Source: Morganella morganii (GTDB taxonomy: Bacteria; Pseudomonadota; Gammaproteobacteria; Enterobacterales; Enterobacteriaceae). From it: a stretch of 24,158 bases of DNA. Shown one piece after another: positions 1 through 7,863 of the stretch. A program made the position numbers and the translations under genes. The stretch covers positions 2,476,205 to 2,500,362 of the forward strand of contig NZ_NRQY01000001.1 in assembly GCF_003996855.1 (NCBI RefSeq), read 5' to 3'. How positions within the stretch are numbered: position 1 is the first letter of the stretch; every line of letters begins with the position of its first letter. A model generated the notes under the pieces. That model made no database searches. It had not been told where the DNA came from and worked only from the letters and a program-made list of their open reading frames with translations.

Positions 1-47
1 TTTTCACCTTGTTATCTCAGCGGACTCAGCGTCCTGTGCCGTGACAA

Positions 48-104
48 CGGATGCGAATTATAGGGAGTTTTCATCTGACCGCAAGGGGTAATTTATAAAA
101 ATGT
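48..104 (-). promoter_or_regulatory. rRNA operon P1 promoter (rrn lies beyond the left edge)
   Basis: On the minus strand there is a TATAAT -10 box at 57-62 inside CTCCCTATAAT, the context I recall for E. coli rrnB P1. A TTGCGG -35-like box follows at 79-84 with a 16-bp spacer, as in rrn P1 promoters, and an A/T-rich UP-element-like tract lies at about 89-103. The expected start site is near position 48, followed by GTTGTCACGG, which resembles the E. coli ACTGACACGG. In E. coli murI is followed by rrnB in the same direction, so position and orientation agree. The 16S gene itself is outside the window. The -35 is weaker than TTGTCA, which suits dependence on UP element and Fis. Confidence 0.85.
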
Positions 105-129
105 GCTGACTGCTGATTATTACAGCAAA

Positions 130-996
130 TCACCCTGTAATCGTCAGTTTTTTCAGCGATTCAAATCCCAATTGCTGCAAAACAGGCTGTAATTTCTGTG
201 TCGTTTCATCATCCCGCAGACAATAAGCCACATTTTCTTCATCCGTTAAGTGATGAGGTTTCTCACTATTATTGATTAACCACTGCACGCGGCGGGCAAT
301 TGCCGCACCGGAATCCACCAGCCGGGTTCCGTCCGGTAATGCGGATTTCAGCTCTTCGGCAATCAGCGGGAAGTGTGTACATCCTAATACCACCGTATCT
401 GGCGGCTCTTTCATATTCCGCCACGGCGCAAGAATAGTTTCCAGAACACCTGCCGGAATTGCCTCACCGTACAGCTTGCGCTCTGCGAGTTCGACCAGCT
501 CCGCCGATCCTAATAGTGATACCCGGCACTCAGAGGCGAACCGGTCAATAAGTTCACGGGTGTAAGCCCGTTTTACGGTAGCCCGCGTTGCCAGCAGCCC
601 GACCAGGCCGTTTCGTGTCAGTTTTGCCGCCGGTTTGATCGCCGGAACCACACCGACCACCGGAATATCAGACATTGCACGCAGTGCAGGCAGCGTAATG
701 GTGCTTGCGGTATTACAGGCAATCACGATCACGGCCAGCGGATGCTGCTGAGCAATCTGACGGACAATCTTAGTCACACGCCCGACAATAAAGGCTTCGG
801 TTTTTTCGCCGTAAGGAAATGCCTCATTATCGAATGCATATATATAGTGGAGATCAGGAAGTAATTGTCTTACTTCCTGATAAACAGATAGACCGCCCAT
901 GCCGGAGTCAAACAGCAGCACTGTCGGGCGGGTTTTCGGATCAGAAGTTGTAGCTTCCTGTGAGGAAGTATTCGCGGCCAGCGGTTCGATAGCCAT
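130..996 (-). CDS. murI: glutamate racemase MurI
   Basis: This cytoplasmic enzyme interconverts L- and D-glutamate and supplies D-Glu for peptidoglycan. The family signatures are visible: FDSGMGGLS near residue 30, ACNTAS with catalytic Cys94, and GCTHFP with catalytic Cys206. I chose the ATG at 994-996, giving 288 aa against 285 in E. coli. An in-frame start further upstream would add eight residues the E. coli protein does not have. With this start the gene overlaps the end of btuB by 56 bp, the overlap I recall for E. coli, so the two are probably co-transcribed and translationally linked. The rrn P1 promoter follows directly downstream. The N-terminal 20 or so residues before RPTVLLFDSG are variable and probably correspond to the E. 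coli extension that responds to UDP-MurNAc-Ala. Confidence 0.96.
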   Translation of the reverse strand: MAIEPLAANTSSQEATTSDPKTRPTVLLFDSGMGGLSVYQEVRQLLPDLHYIYAFDNEAFPYGEKTEAFIVGRVTKIVRQIAQQHPLAVIVIACNTASTITLPALRAMSDIPVVGVVPAIKPAAKLTRNGLVGLLATRATVKRAYTRELIDRFASECRVSLLGSAELVELAERKLYGEAIPAGVLETILAPWRNMKEPPDTVVLGCTHFPLIAEELKSALPDGTRLVDSGAAIARRVQWLINNSEKPHHLTDEENVAYCLRDDETTQKLQPVLQQLGFESLKKLTITG

Positions 997-2785
997 ACGC
1001 AGTCTCGTAGTCTTTATCAAACAGGTTAGCTACTTTACCACGAATTGTCAGATGGTCAGTGATCGGATATGCGGTTGTGATATCAAAAATACTGACTCCA
1101 CCGAGTTTTCTGGTGTTATACCGATCGTCATACCTTTTCCCTATATATTGATAAGTCAGCCCCATATCAATATCGGCCACATTCCAGTCCAACTGGTATT
1201 TCACCTGCTGTTGTGCCCTGCGTGCTAACCGTTTATCAGCATCTTTATCTCTGGCATCCAGATATTGATAAGTCATCTGGTGATGGAAAATCCAGGTATC
1301 AAATTCGCCTGTCCATTCTACTCCTTTAATTTTGGCATTATTAATATTGTAATAAGTTCCTGCATAAGTTATCGGGTCACTGTAAAAATCAATCATGTTG
1401 TCAATATCATTATGATATGCATTGAATTTCCATGATAATGGTCCGGTTAATCCTTCCAGACCTAATTCCCATTGTTTGCTTTCTTCCGGCTTCAGGTTTG
1501 GGTTGCCTTTCAGATTCCAAACAGGGTTATAAGCGTAAAGCTGTCCCATGGTTGGTGCTTTATAGCCGGTTGCATAAGACCCGATCATCCGATAACCATC
1601 AATAAACTCCCAACCTGCACTGGTCTGCCAGGTTGTATGCCAACCTAACTCTGAATGATGATCGGAACGGAGCGCAGCCTCAAGAATCACGCTGCCTATT
1701 TCCTGCTGCCCGGTCAAATACAAACCCGTATCTGACACTGACTTACTTTCGGCAGTAAATGCTGTTCCGGGTTCAACTTCCTGCTTTTGATAATCAACCC
1801 CAGCATTGATACTGCCATAACCGATGCGATAGTTATTACCCCACTGAACGGAATACTGTTTCGAGTTATCCAGGGTTGCATCTTGCCCATAGCGACCATA
1901 ACGATTTTCAAAGTTATAATCTTTAACATGGCTGAAGCTCATTATAAGCTGAGAAGAGTAATCATCCTGATTGAAATTAACCCCGGCATCATAAGTCCGG
2001 TTCTCCAATTCACGGCTACTTTGATTAGGCGTTAAATATTTACTCCTGTTATCAAACCCGTAGGCACGTCCATACACTGCAAATCGATCATCCAGCTTAT
2101 GATGAACATCCAGCCAGTAGGTTTTGTTCATGAAGCCAAAATCACCACTGCTGTAGGGTAAGTTCTCTCTGACTTTATACCCTTTAGAGTAGGTATACGC
2201 CGCCGCGGCTGTCACACGGGTATTTTCACCAATCTGTTGCTGAGTGGTTCCGGTATAGTTCTGATAACCATGAGAACCAATACCCGCCGTGATATTTGAA
2301 CCGATATCATCCCGGATGGTAATAATATTCAGCACACCACCTATGGCATCTGAACCATACACCGCAGAACGTGCCCCACGGATATACTCAACCCGCTGCA
2401 CCAGTGCCACAGGGAACTGATTCAGATCCGGCTGACCGGAAATACCGGCATTATTCAGACGGACGCCATCTATTAATACCAGTAAATGTTTTGCATCTGT
2501 CCCGCGTACCGATACGGTACTGTTCTGACCCAATCCGCCGCTCTGAGTCACATCCACCCCCGGTAACCGGCGCAGAATATCGACAACAGAATTCGACTGC
2601 CACTTATCTATCTCTTCGCGGGTCACAACGGTTACCGGAGCCAGCACGGACGAAACCGGCTGCTGAAAACGGTTAGCGGAAACAATTATCTGATCATCAT
2701 TAGTATTAGCAGCCGCACTAAAAGATAATGCGGAAAACACGGCCAGTCCGACAGCGGACAGCGCATAAGGCGAGGTCATTTTCAT
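941..2785 (-). CDS. btuB: TonB-dependent vitamin B12 outer-membrane receptor BtuB
   Basis: BtuB is an outer-membrane beta-barrel that imports cobalamins using energy from TonB-ExbBD. The start at 2783-2785 (MKMTSPYALS) gives exactly 614 aa, the E. coli length, and has a CAGGA Shine-Dalgarno; the open frame runs 25 codons further upstream, into the riboswitch leader. A signal peptide of about 25 residues ends at SFSAAA. It is followed by a TonB box (DDQIIVSANRF), a plug domain (ILRRLPGVDV, LIDGVRLN, VEYIRGARSAVYGSDAIGG) and a barrel ending in the terminal Phe expected for BAM recognition (GSYNF). Expression should be repressed by adenosylcobalamin through the leader riboswitch. It overlaps murI at its 3' end. 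Confidence 0.97.
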   Translation of the reverse strand: MKMTSPYALSAVGLAVFSALSFSAAANTNDDQIIVSANRFQQPVSSVLAPVTVVTREEIDKWQSNSVVDILRRLPGVDVTQSGGLGQNSTVSVRGTDAKHLLVLIDGVRLNNAGISGQPDLNQFPVALVQRVEYIRGARSAVYGSDAIGGVLNIITIRDDIGSNITAGIGSHGYQNYTGTTQQQIGENTRVTAAAAYTYSKGYKVRENLPYSSGDFGFMNKTYWLDVHHKLDDRFAVYGRAYGFDNRSKYLTPNQSSRELENRTYDAGVNFNQDDYSSQLIMSFSHVKDYNFENRYGRYGQDATLDNSKQYSVQWGNNYRIGYGSINAGVDYQKQEVEPGTAFTAESKSVSDTGLYLTGQQEIGSVILEAALRSDHHSELGWHTTWQTSAGWEFIDGYRMIGSYATGYKAPTMGQLYAYNPVWNLKGNPNLKPEESKQWELGLEGLTGPLSWKFNAYHNDIDNMIDFYSDPITYAGTYYNINNAKIKGVEWTGEFDTWIFHHQMTYQYLDARDKDADKRLARRAQQQVKYQLDWNVADIDMGLTYQYIGKRYDDRYNTRKLGGVSIFDITTAYPITDHLTIRGKVANLFDKDYETAYGYRTAGREYFLTGSYNF

Positions 2786-2793
2786 TTTTCCTG

Positions 2794-2822
2794 AGCACCC
2801 ACATATATATAAAGAGGATGCC
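2794..2822 (-). promoter_or_regulatory. RBS-proximal hairpin of btuB (riboswitch expression platform)
   Basis: On the transcript GGCATCC pairs with GGGTGCT across a 15-nt loop (seven pairs, two of them G-U). It sits immediately upstream of the CAGGA Shine-Dalgarno of btuB. E. coli btuB has a hairpin with the same arm (GCATCC/GGATGC) at the same place, where ligand-bound riboswitch contacts block ribosome binding. The function here is inferred from that match. Confidence 0.7.
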
Positions 2823-2860
2823 ACCCGTCTGCTTTGTAGCGTCAGCAGGACGGACGACAA

Positions 2861-3020
2861 ATCTTCGGCAGGTCTTCGGACTCAGGAGGGTATTTCTCAA
2901 TTCCCTGCAACGACTTCCCGTCATTTATAACAGTGTCATCGTGTTGCTTTACCATTACCGCTGCGCGCCAGTTCCGGAATTTCACCGGATTCCCTTTTCA
3001 TTCTTATGAAGAAACCGAAT
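2861..3020 (-). promoter_or_regulatory. cobalamin (AdoCbl) riboswitch
   Basis: The minus strand carries the hallmarks of the aptamer in order. These are a closing stem TTCGG (3015-3019) with CCGAA (2864-2868), the GGGAATCCGGTGAAATTCC stem region, the GCGCGCAGCGGTAA core, GACGGGAAGTCG, and a B12 box AGTCCGAAGACCTGCC at 2867-2882. It ends about 75 nt before the btuB start. Binding of adenosylcobalamin would turn btuB off. Between the aptamer and the RBS hairpin lies another possible stem (CTGCT/AGCAG with CCGT/ACGG arms, about 2830-2856). Confidence 0.95.
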
Positions 3021-3141
3021 TATCATGCTACGATCCGGCTTTAAAATCTGTCCAGAATAAGATGTCTGAATTGTCGGGCGGAACACTTTAATCACTAAGA
3101 CACGAACATTTTTTGTGATCAGCAAAACGGATCAGCGCGCC

Positions 3142-4239
3142 ATGCATAACACGTTACCCATTGAAAATTATGAAGAACAACTTGCGGAAAAGGCAGGAAG
3201 TCTGCAAAAAATGATGCAACCTTTTCAGGCGCCGGATGCTCACGTATTTGCGTCACCGGTTTCATACTACCGGATGCGGGCCGAATTCCGTATCTGGCAT
3301 GAAGGGGATGACCTCTGGCATATCATGTTTGATCAGCAGACCAAACAGCGTATCCGGATAGATACCTTCCCCGCCGCGAGTCAGCTGATTAATGACATGA
3401 TGCAGGCCATTTTGCCGTTACTGAAACAGACTCATCTTCTGCGTCACAAACTTTTTCAGATTGATTATCTGTCGACACGCAGCAACAAAATTATTGTTTC
3501 CCTGCTCTATCATAAAAAACTCGATGACAGCTGGACGGAAGCCGCTAAAACATTGCGGGCACAATTACAGTCACAGGGTTTTGATTTACAACTGATTGGC
3601 CGCGCTTCAAAAACAAAAATCATGCTGGATAATGATTATGTTGATGAAGTATTACCGGTCGCAGGTAAAGAGATGGTTTACCGTCAGGTAGAAAACAGCT
3701 TCACGCAGCCGAATGCGGCGGTCAATATTCATATGCTGGAGTGGGCACTTGCCGCGACAGAAGGTTCTCAGGGCGATTTACTGGAGCTGTATTGCGGTAA
3801 CGGCAATTTCTCACTGGCGCTGGCGCGTAATTTCCGCCGCGTGCTGGCAACGGAAATCGCCAAGCCGTCCGTCGCTGCCGCGCAATATAATATCGATGCA
3901 AACCATATTGATAATGTGCAGATTATCCGTATGTCCGCAGAAGATTTCACACAGGCGATGCAGGGAGTGCGTGAGTTTAACCGTCTGGCGGGGATTGATC
4001 TGTCCTCTTATGAATGCAATACCATTTTTGTCGATCCGCCACGCAGCGGGCTGGATGCGGAAACCGTTAAACTGGTTCAGGGCTACGAGCGGATTCTGTA
4101 TATTTCCTGTAATCCGGAAACATTATGTGAAAATCTGGAAACGCTGAACCAGACACATGATGTCGTGCGGCTGGCGCTGTTTGACCAGTTTCCATACACC
4201 CCGCACATGGAAAGCGGTGTTTTGTTGATCCGGCGCTGA
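3142..4239 (+). CDS. trmA: tRNA (uracil-54-C5)-methyltransferase TrmA
   Basis: TrmA is an AdoMet-dependent enzyme forming m5U54 in the T-loop of tRNAs (and a site in tmRNA). The C-terminal catalytic domain shows the AdoMet motif [26 protein letters not shown], the nucleophile Cys in YISCNPETL (about residue 323) and the general-base Glu in PHMESGVLL (about 357). I prefer the ATG at 3142 ([17 protein letters not shown], 365 aa), which aligns with the 366-aa E. coli protein. A GTG at 3115 would add nine residues without a ribosome site. The Shine-Dalgarno for 3142 is weak (ACGGA about 11 nt upstream). It is divergent from btuB and followed by an intrinsic terminator. Confidence 0.96.
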   Translation: MHNTLPIENYEEQLAEKAGSLQKMMQPFQAPDAHVFASPVSYYRMRAEFRIWHEGDDLWHIMFDQQTKQRIRIDTFPAASQLINDMMQAILPLLKQTHLLRHKLFQIDYLSTRSNKIIVSLLYHKKLDDSWTEAAKTLRAQLQSQGFDLQLIGRASKTKIMLDNDYVDEVLPVAGKEMVYRQVENSFTQPNAAVNIHMLEWALAATEGSQGDLLELYCGNGNFSLALARNFRRVLATEIAKPSVAAAQYNIDANHIDNVQIIRMSAEDFTQAMQGVREFNRLAGIDLSSYECNTIFVDPPRSGLDAETVKLVQGYERILYISCNPETLCENLETLNQTHDVVRLALFDQFPYTPHMESGVLLIRR

Positions 4240-4261
4240 TAAATTGTTAAGCATTTTCACG

Positions 4262-4294
4262 AAAAGTTCTTGATCAATGATCAAAAACTTTTTT
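4262..4294 (+). terminator. intrinsic terminator after trmA
   Basis: AAGTTCTTGAT pairs with ATCAAAAACTT (11-bp stem with one mismatch, 5-nt loop CAATG), extended by flanking A/T pairs and followed by TTTTTT. It lies 22 nt after the trmA stop codon. Confidence 0.8.
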
Positions 4295-4430
4295 ACTTTA
4301 TGAGTCTGCCGCAATTATTTCTTTATGATCACCTGCTGTTTTCCTGATTCTTTCTCTCTGCCGGAATAATTCACTGAGTCCGCCGCCGGACGGTGAAAAT
4401 TACGTCATAAAGTGATATTTAAATTCTGTA

Positions 4431-4451
4431 AATATTCATTCAACGAATATT
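4431..4451. promoter_or_regulatory. palindrome in the trmA-nikK gap, candidate operator
   Basis: The 380-bp gap 4295-4676 is A+T-rich and contains no gene I can support. It holds the inverted repeat AATATTC-N7-GAATATT here, which is also part of a direct repeat ATTCATT...ATTCATT, and a second perfect palindrome AAATAATTATTT at 4543-4554. A -10-like TATACT lies at 4630-4635 with no good -35 at normal spacing, which would suit an activator-dependent promoter for the metal-uptake operon. It does not match the E. coli NikR operator GTATGA-N16-TCATAC. The binding protein is unknown. Confidence 0.35.
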
Positions 4452-4676
4452 CATTACACTCATAACATTTCAGATATAAAAAATAACCCTCACGCAATAA
4501 ATTAACAACCTGCCCAGTCCTATTAAAAAAACCGTTTGCGGTAAATAATTATTTAACAATTTACTGTGAGCTGTTCCTGATATTAATTATTCTTCTTAAT
4601 TTAAGGTCTTATTTTTATTTTCACTACTCTATACTCGGCCGTAAATAAACCCGTAACTTAATTGAAAGGTATTTTT

Positions 4677-5366
4677 ATGTCTCTGAAGAAAATAACGTTA
4701 ATTTCAGCCGCTCTGTTATTTGGTAGTTTTCAGGCAAGTGCACATAATATCTGGATCGAACAAACTGACGGCCCGGATTATGTTGTCCGTTTTGGTCACA
4801 ATCCGACAGAAACCTATCCGGAAAATAAATTAAAGCCGGTTCAGGCTGTTATGCAGGATGGTAAAGTTGAAACTGTCAGTACAACTTATAAAGATGGTGA
4901 AGCTTACTTCGTTATGCCGGAGAATGCGTCAATTATCTTATTAGGCTACGACAACGGTGTCTGGAGTAAATTAAAAAACGGCCGTACAGTTGAGAAAAAT
5001 AAAATTGAAGCACCGGATGCTGAATTCAGCAAGAACCCGATTAAATTCAGCAAAAATATCGTTAAGTGGGATGACAATGCCACAAAAGTATTTAATACCC
5101 CTTATGAATTAGTGCCGATGACTAAGCCTGTACCCGGTCAGGAGTTTGAAATCAAAGCCCTGAAAGATGGCCAGCCGCTGGAAGGCATGAAGATCGCCAA
5201 AAGTGAAGAAGACCCGGGTGTGTTAACCAACAAAGACGGTCTGGCAAAATTCAAAGCTGAAAAAGGCGCCAATAAAGTTTACGCCAAATACAAACTGGAT
5301 ACCCCGGATAATAAAGAGTACGGATTCCAGCAGCTGGAATATGTTTTATCTTTTGACGCTGAGTAA
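4677..5366 (+). CDS. nikK: DUF4198 periplasmic component of nickel/cobalt uptake (NikK/CbiK type)
   Basis: This is the first gene of an ECF-type metal uptake operon and probably an exported metal-binding or delivery protein. The start at 4677 has an AAAGG ribosome site; an upstream in-frame TTG is unlikely. It encodes 229 aa with a signal peptide (MSLKKITLISAALLFGS...) cleaved at ASA, so the mature chain should begin with His (HNIWIEQ), as is usual in DUF4198 proteins. The rest looks like two beta-sandwich domains (VQAVMQDGKVETVSTTYKDG; then GQEFEIKALKDGQPLEGMKI). The layout matches the cbiKLMQO/nikKLMQO operons known from Actinobacillus and Haemophilus, where Ni serves urease. This CbiK is unrelated to the cobaltochelatase of the same name. 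Ni versus Co preference cannot be read from sequence. Confidence 0.85.
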   Translation: MSLKKITLISAALLFGSFQASAHNIWIEQTDGPDYVVRFGHNPTETYPENKLKPVQAVMQDGKVETVSTTYKDGEAYFVMPENASIILLGYDNGVWSKLKNGRTVEKNKIEAPDAEFSKNPIKFSKNIVKWDDNATKVFNTPYELVPMTKPVPGQEFEIKALKDGQPLEGMKIAKSEEDPGVLTNKDGLAKFKAEKGANKVYAKYKLDTPDNKEYGFQQLEYVLSFDAE

Positions 5367-5375
5367 TTAAATGTT

Positions 5376-5888
5376 ATGAAATCTGTTTATTTATTTTCCA
5401 TCTTACTGATTAACGGGGTGCTGTTGGCAACAACAGCACAAGCTCATTCCATGCATGTGGTCGCTCAGCTGGAAGGAAATATCATCAGCGGACAGTCTTA
5501 TTATTCCGATATGTCTCCGGCAAAAGAGACCTATGTCGGTATTTATCTGAAAGGCCACGAAGATGATGAAATATCCGGTAAGACCGATGAGAAAGGCTAT
5601 TTCAAAATCGAAGTACCGGCAACCGGTGATTATATTCTCTATGTTGAAGGTGATGAAGGGCACAAAGTAGAAACGGAAGTTCCGGTTATTTCCGCTGCGG
5701 CCAACACCGGCAGCAGTGATTCCTCTTCCGGTTATATTCAGATCCGCCAGGATATTGATCAACTGAAGAATAAAATTTACCTGCAAAATATTCTCGGTGG
5801 TGTGGGTTATATCGTGGGTATTTTCGGTGTGATCGCGTTCTTCCGTGCCCGTGAATTAACTAAGCAGGCCGCTAAAAACGCCGCATAA
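5376..5888 (+). CDS. nikL: membrane-anchored component of nickel/cobalt uptake (NikL/CbiL type)
   Basis: The protein has 170 aa. An N-terminal signal sequence (MKSVYLFSILLINGVLLATT) ends at AQA, so the mature N-terminus would be HSMH. A carboxypeptidase-regulatory-like beta domain follows (residues about 28-105: GIYLKGHEDDEISGKTDEKG, YILYVEGDEGHKVETEV). Then come a Ser-rich linker, a short helical stretch (IQIRQDIDQLKNKIYLQ) and a C-terminal transmembrane helix (ILGGVGYIVGIFGVIAFF) with a basic cytosolic tail. This is the build of NikL/CbiL accessory subunits, which sit with CbiM. It starts 9 bp after nikK, and the next gene is 13 bp downstream, so it is clearly one operon. The cobalt-precorrin methyltransferase also called CbiL is a different protein. 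Confidence 0.82.
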   Translation: MKSVYLFSILLINGVLLATTAQAHSMHVVAQLEGNIISGQSYYSDMSPAKETYVGIYLKGHEDDEISGKTDEKGYFKIEVPATGDYILYVEGDEGHKVETEVPVISAAANTGSSDSSSGYIQIRQDIDQLKNKIYLQNILGGVGYIVGIFGVIAFFRARELTKQAAKNAA

Positions 5889-5901
5889 CAGGAGGAAGAC
5901 C

Positions 5902-6534
5902 ATGCATTTATCTGAAGGCGTATTACATCTTCCTGTACTGGCCGGAGCCGGTGTGGTCGCGGCCGCCGGGGTTGCCATCGGCATCCGTCAGCTGGATACC
6001 TCGCGTCTGTCACTGGCAGCCCTGTTCGGGGCTGCATTTTTTGTCGCCGGAACTATTCATGTGCCGATCGGAGTCAGCAGTGTGCATCTGATCTTAAACG
6101 GGCTGGCGGGATTGTTCCTCGGCTGGGCGGTCTTCCCGGCATTCCTTATCGCCCTCGCGTTACAGGTACTGTTTTTCTCCTTCGGCGGGTTCGCGGTTCT
6201 CGGGGTTAACCTGTGTAATATTTCCATTCCGGCGCTGCTGGTCTATTACCTGTTCCGGAATTCCCTGCGTCCAGGGCTGAGTCAGGGGCGTCTGGTGTAT
6301 ATCGGTGTGATGGCCGGGGTTATCGGTACCCTGGGTACTGTGTGTCTGACCTCGCTGGCACTGGTGCTGGACAGCGGTAAGTCGTATATCGATCTGGTCT
6401 GGCTCCTGTTTATCGGGCACCTGCCGATTTTTGTCACCGACTCCCTGATCAGCACCGAGATCCTGCTGGCTCTGGCAAAAATGCGTCCGGCCGCTCTGAT
6501 GGTTAATCAGCCCGGACAACATACCTATGGATAA
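5902..6534 (+). CDS. cbiM: substrate-binding membrane subunit CbiM/NikM of ECF metal transporter
   Basis: CbiM/NikM is the S-component that binds Ni2+ or Co2+ inside the membrane. It begins MHLSEG, with the His2 that in this family chelates the metal together with the N-terminal amine and a second conserved His. Candidates for the latter are in GTIHVPIGVSSVHL (about residues 50-63). Six or so hydrophobic helices fill 210 aa, slightly shorter than typical CbiM proteins of about 220-230. A strong AGGAGG ribosome site precedes the start. The last 8 bp overlap the start of cbiQ. The separate NikN/CbiN helix of some systems is absent; NikL probably takes that role. Confidence 0.93.
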   Translation: MHLSEGVLHLPVLAGAGVVAAAGVAIGIRQLDTSRLSLAALFGAAFFVAGTIHVPIGVSSVHLILNGLAGLFLGWAVFPAFLIALALQVLFFSFGGFAVLGVNLCNISIPALLVYYLFRNSLRPGLSQGRLVYIGVMAGVIGTLGTVCLTSLALVLDSGKSYIDLVWLLFIGHLPIFVTDSLISTEILLALAKMRPAALMVNQPGQHTYG

Positions 6535-7243
6535 ATGGCTGCCCCCTCACCGGCGCCTGCTTCTTGCGGTTCTCTGGGCTTTTCTGCTCAGCGGTATCCG
6601 GCAGACCGACTGGCTTATTGCCGGTCTGCCGGGTGCTTTTCTGCTGTTTGTTGTCTGCCGCCGCCGTCAGTTAGGCCGTTCACTGCTGACGGTTCTGAAA
6701 CTGAATATTTTTATTCTGTTTGTCTGGCTGACACTGCCGTGGAAAATCGAAAGCCAGGGAATCGTGCAGTCACCGGCCGGTGTGTTTCTCGCCCTGCAAA
6801 TCACGCTGAAAATGAATGCGATTCTGCTGTTTGTCTCTGCAATGCTGACAAACATGACAGATATCGATCTGGCGTGTGCCGTGAAGCGTTATCCCCTGCC
6901 CGATAAACTGATTAAGCTGTTTATTCTGACTATCCGCTACATCGCGATTTTCAGTGAGACCAAACTACAGCTTGAAACTGCCATGAAAGCACGGGGATTC
7001 CGTAGGGGAATGAATAAACGGACATTTACCATGTTGTCCCAATTGGTCGCCCTGCTGCTGATCAAAGCGATGCACAAAGCGGAAACCACTGAAATGGAGC
7101 TGAAAGCCCGGGGTTTTTACGCGCGCCCGTCTTCTGTTAATACAAAAAGGTCTGTTAATGACATCCCCAAATCCCCTGATTCAGGTCAGCAATCTGGTTG
7201 TCAGCCGCAACAATGCCCCCATAATTCAGGATCTGAGCTTTGA
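6527..7243 (+). CDS. cbiQ: ECF transporter transmembrane T-component CbiQ
   Basis: CbiQ couples the ATPase to CbiM. It has 238 aa with hydrophobic helices in the first 130 residues and the two conserved Ala-Arg-Gly coupling motifs of T-components (MKARGFRRG and LKARGFYAR) that contact the ATPase. It starts within the end of cbiM (8-bp overlap). Its last 28 codons lie on the cbiO start: the C-terminal tail after about residue 210 (KSPDSGQQSGCQPQQ) is polar, unlike a structured domain, and overlaps cbiO by 86 bp. The tail may be a recent read-through extension. Confidence 0.92.
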   Translation: MDKWLPPHRRLLLAVLWAFLLSGIRQTDWLIAGLPGAFLLFVVCRRRQLGRSLLTVLKLNIFILFVWLTLPWKIESQGIVQSPAGVFLALQITLKMNAILLFVSAMLTNMTDIDLACAVKRYPLPDKLIKLFILTIRYIAIFSETKLQLETAMKARGFRRGMNKRTFTMLSQLVALLLIKAMHKAETTEMELKARGFYARPSSVNTKRSVNDIPKSPDSGQQSGCQPQQCPHNSGSEL

Positions 7244-7802
7244 ACTGAACGCCGGAGAACGGCTTTTTCTGTGCGGTGATATCGGCAGCGGGAAATCCAC
7301 CCTGCTGCACACACTGTTAGGTTTTATCCCGTTTACCGGGAATATTTCGGTTTTCGGCAAGTCCCGTCATTCTGAGGACGATTTCACAGAGATTCGCGGC
7401 CCGCTGGGATTACTGTTTCAGCATCCGGATGATCAGCTGTTCGGGCCGGGTGTGCTGGATGATGTGATGTTTGGTCCGCTCAATATGGGGATGACACAGA
7501 ACGCGGCGCGGGAACGCGCCTTGCAGTGCCTGGAGATGCTGGATATTGTCCGGCTGAAAGATCGCGCCGTGACAGAGATTTCCGGCGGTGATAAAAATTT
7601 TACCGCACTGGCCGGTGTGCTGGCGATGTCGCCGTCAGTCCTGCTGCTGGATGAACCGACCAACGGTCTGAATGAGAAAAATATTCAGCGGCTGGAAGAT
7701 ATTCTCACACAGCTGAATCTGCCGATGATTGTTGCCTCTCATAATCAGCAGTTTACACAGCGGATGGCACACCGCGTGATCCCGTTTCCCTGCCTTGCCT
7801 GA
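7158..7802 (+). CDS. cbiO: ECF transporter ATPase CbiO/NikO
   Basis: This is the energy-coupling ATPase of the metal transporter, expected to act as a dimer. It has 214 aa, the short form seen in nikKLMQO systems (many CbiO proteins are about 270). It shows Walker A GDIGSGKST (40-48), Q-loop FQHPDDQ (Gln88), signature ISGGDK (141-146), Walker B VLLLDEP with Glu166, and switch His195 in VASHN. The signature departs from the usual LSGGQ. The ATG at 7158 has an AAAAGG site and is needed for the first beta strand, so the long overlap with cbiQ appears genuine. A strong terminator follows 10 bp after the stop. Confidence 0.92.
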   Translation: MTSPNPLIQVSNLVVSRNNAPIIQDLSFELNAGERLFLCGDIGSGKSTLLHTLLGFIPFTGNISVFGKSRHSEDDFTEIRGPLGLLFQHPDDQLFGPGVLDDVMFGPLNMGMTQNAARERALQCLEMLDIVRLKDRAVTEISGGDKNFTALAGVLAMSPSVLLLDEPTNGLNEKNIQRLEDILTQLNLPMIVASHNQQFTQRMAHRVIPFPCLA

Positions 7803-7811
7803 CGCGGACAC

Positions 7812-7845
7812 AAAAAAGCCGGTCATTTCACTGACCGGCTTTTTC
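7812..7845. terminator. bidirectional terminator between cbiO and yijD
   Basis: AAAAAGCCGGTCA (7813-7825) pairs perfectly with TGACCGGCTTTTT (7832-7844) around a 6-nt loop, giving a T-run on both strands. It serves the convergent cbiO (plus) and yijD (minus) transcripts. Confidence 0.95.
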
Positions 7846-7863
7846 ATATTCTTTCTGACGCGA

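Noticed and set aside
5403..5786. A 127-codon minus-strand frame opposite nikL
   Set aside because: It is antisense to an operon gene with clear signal peptide and domain structure.
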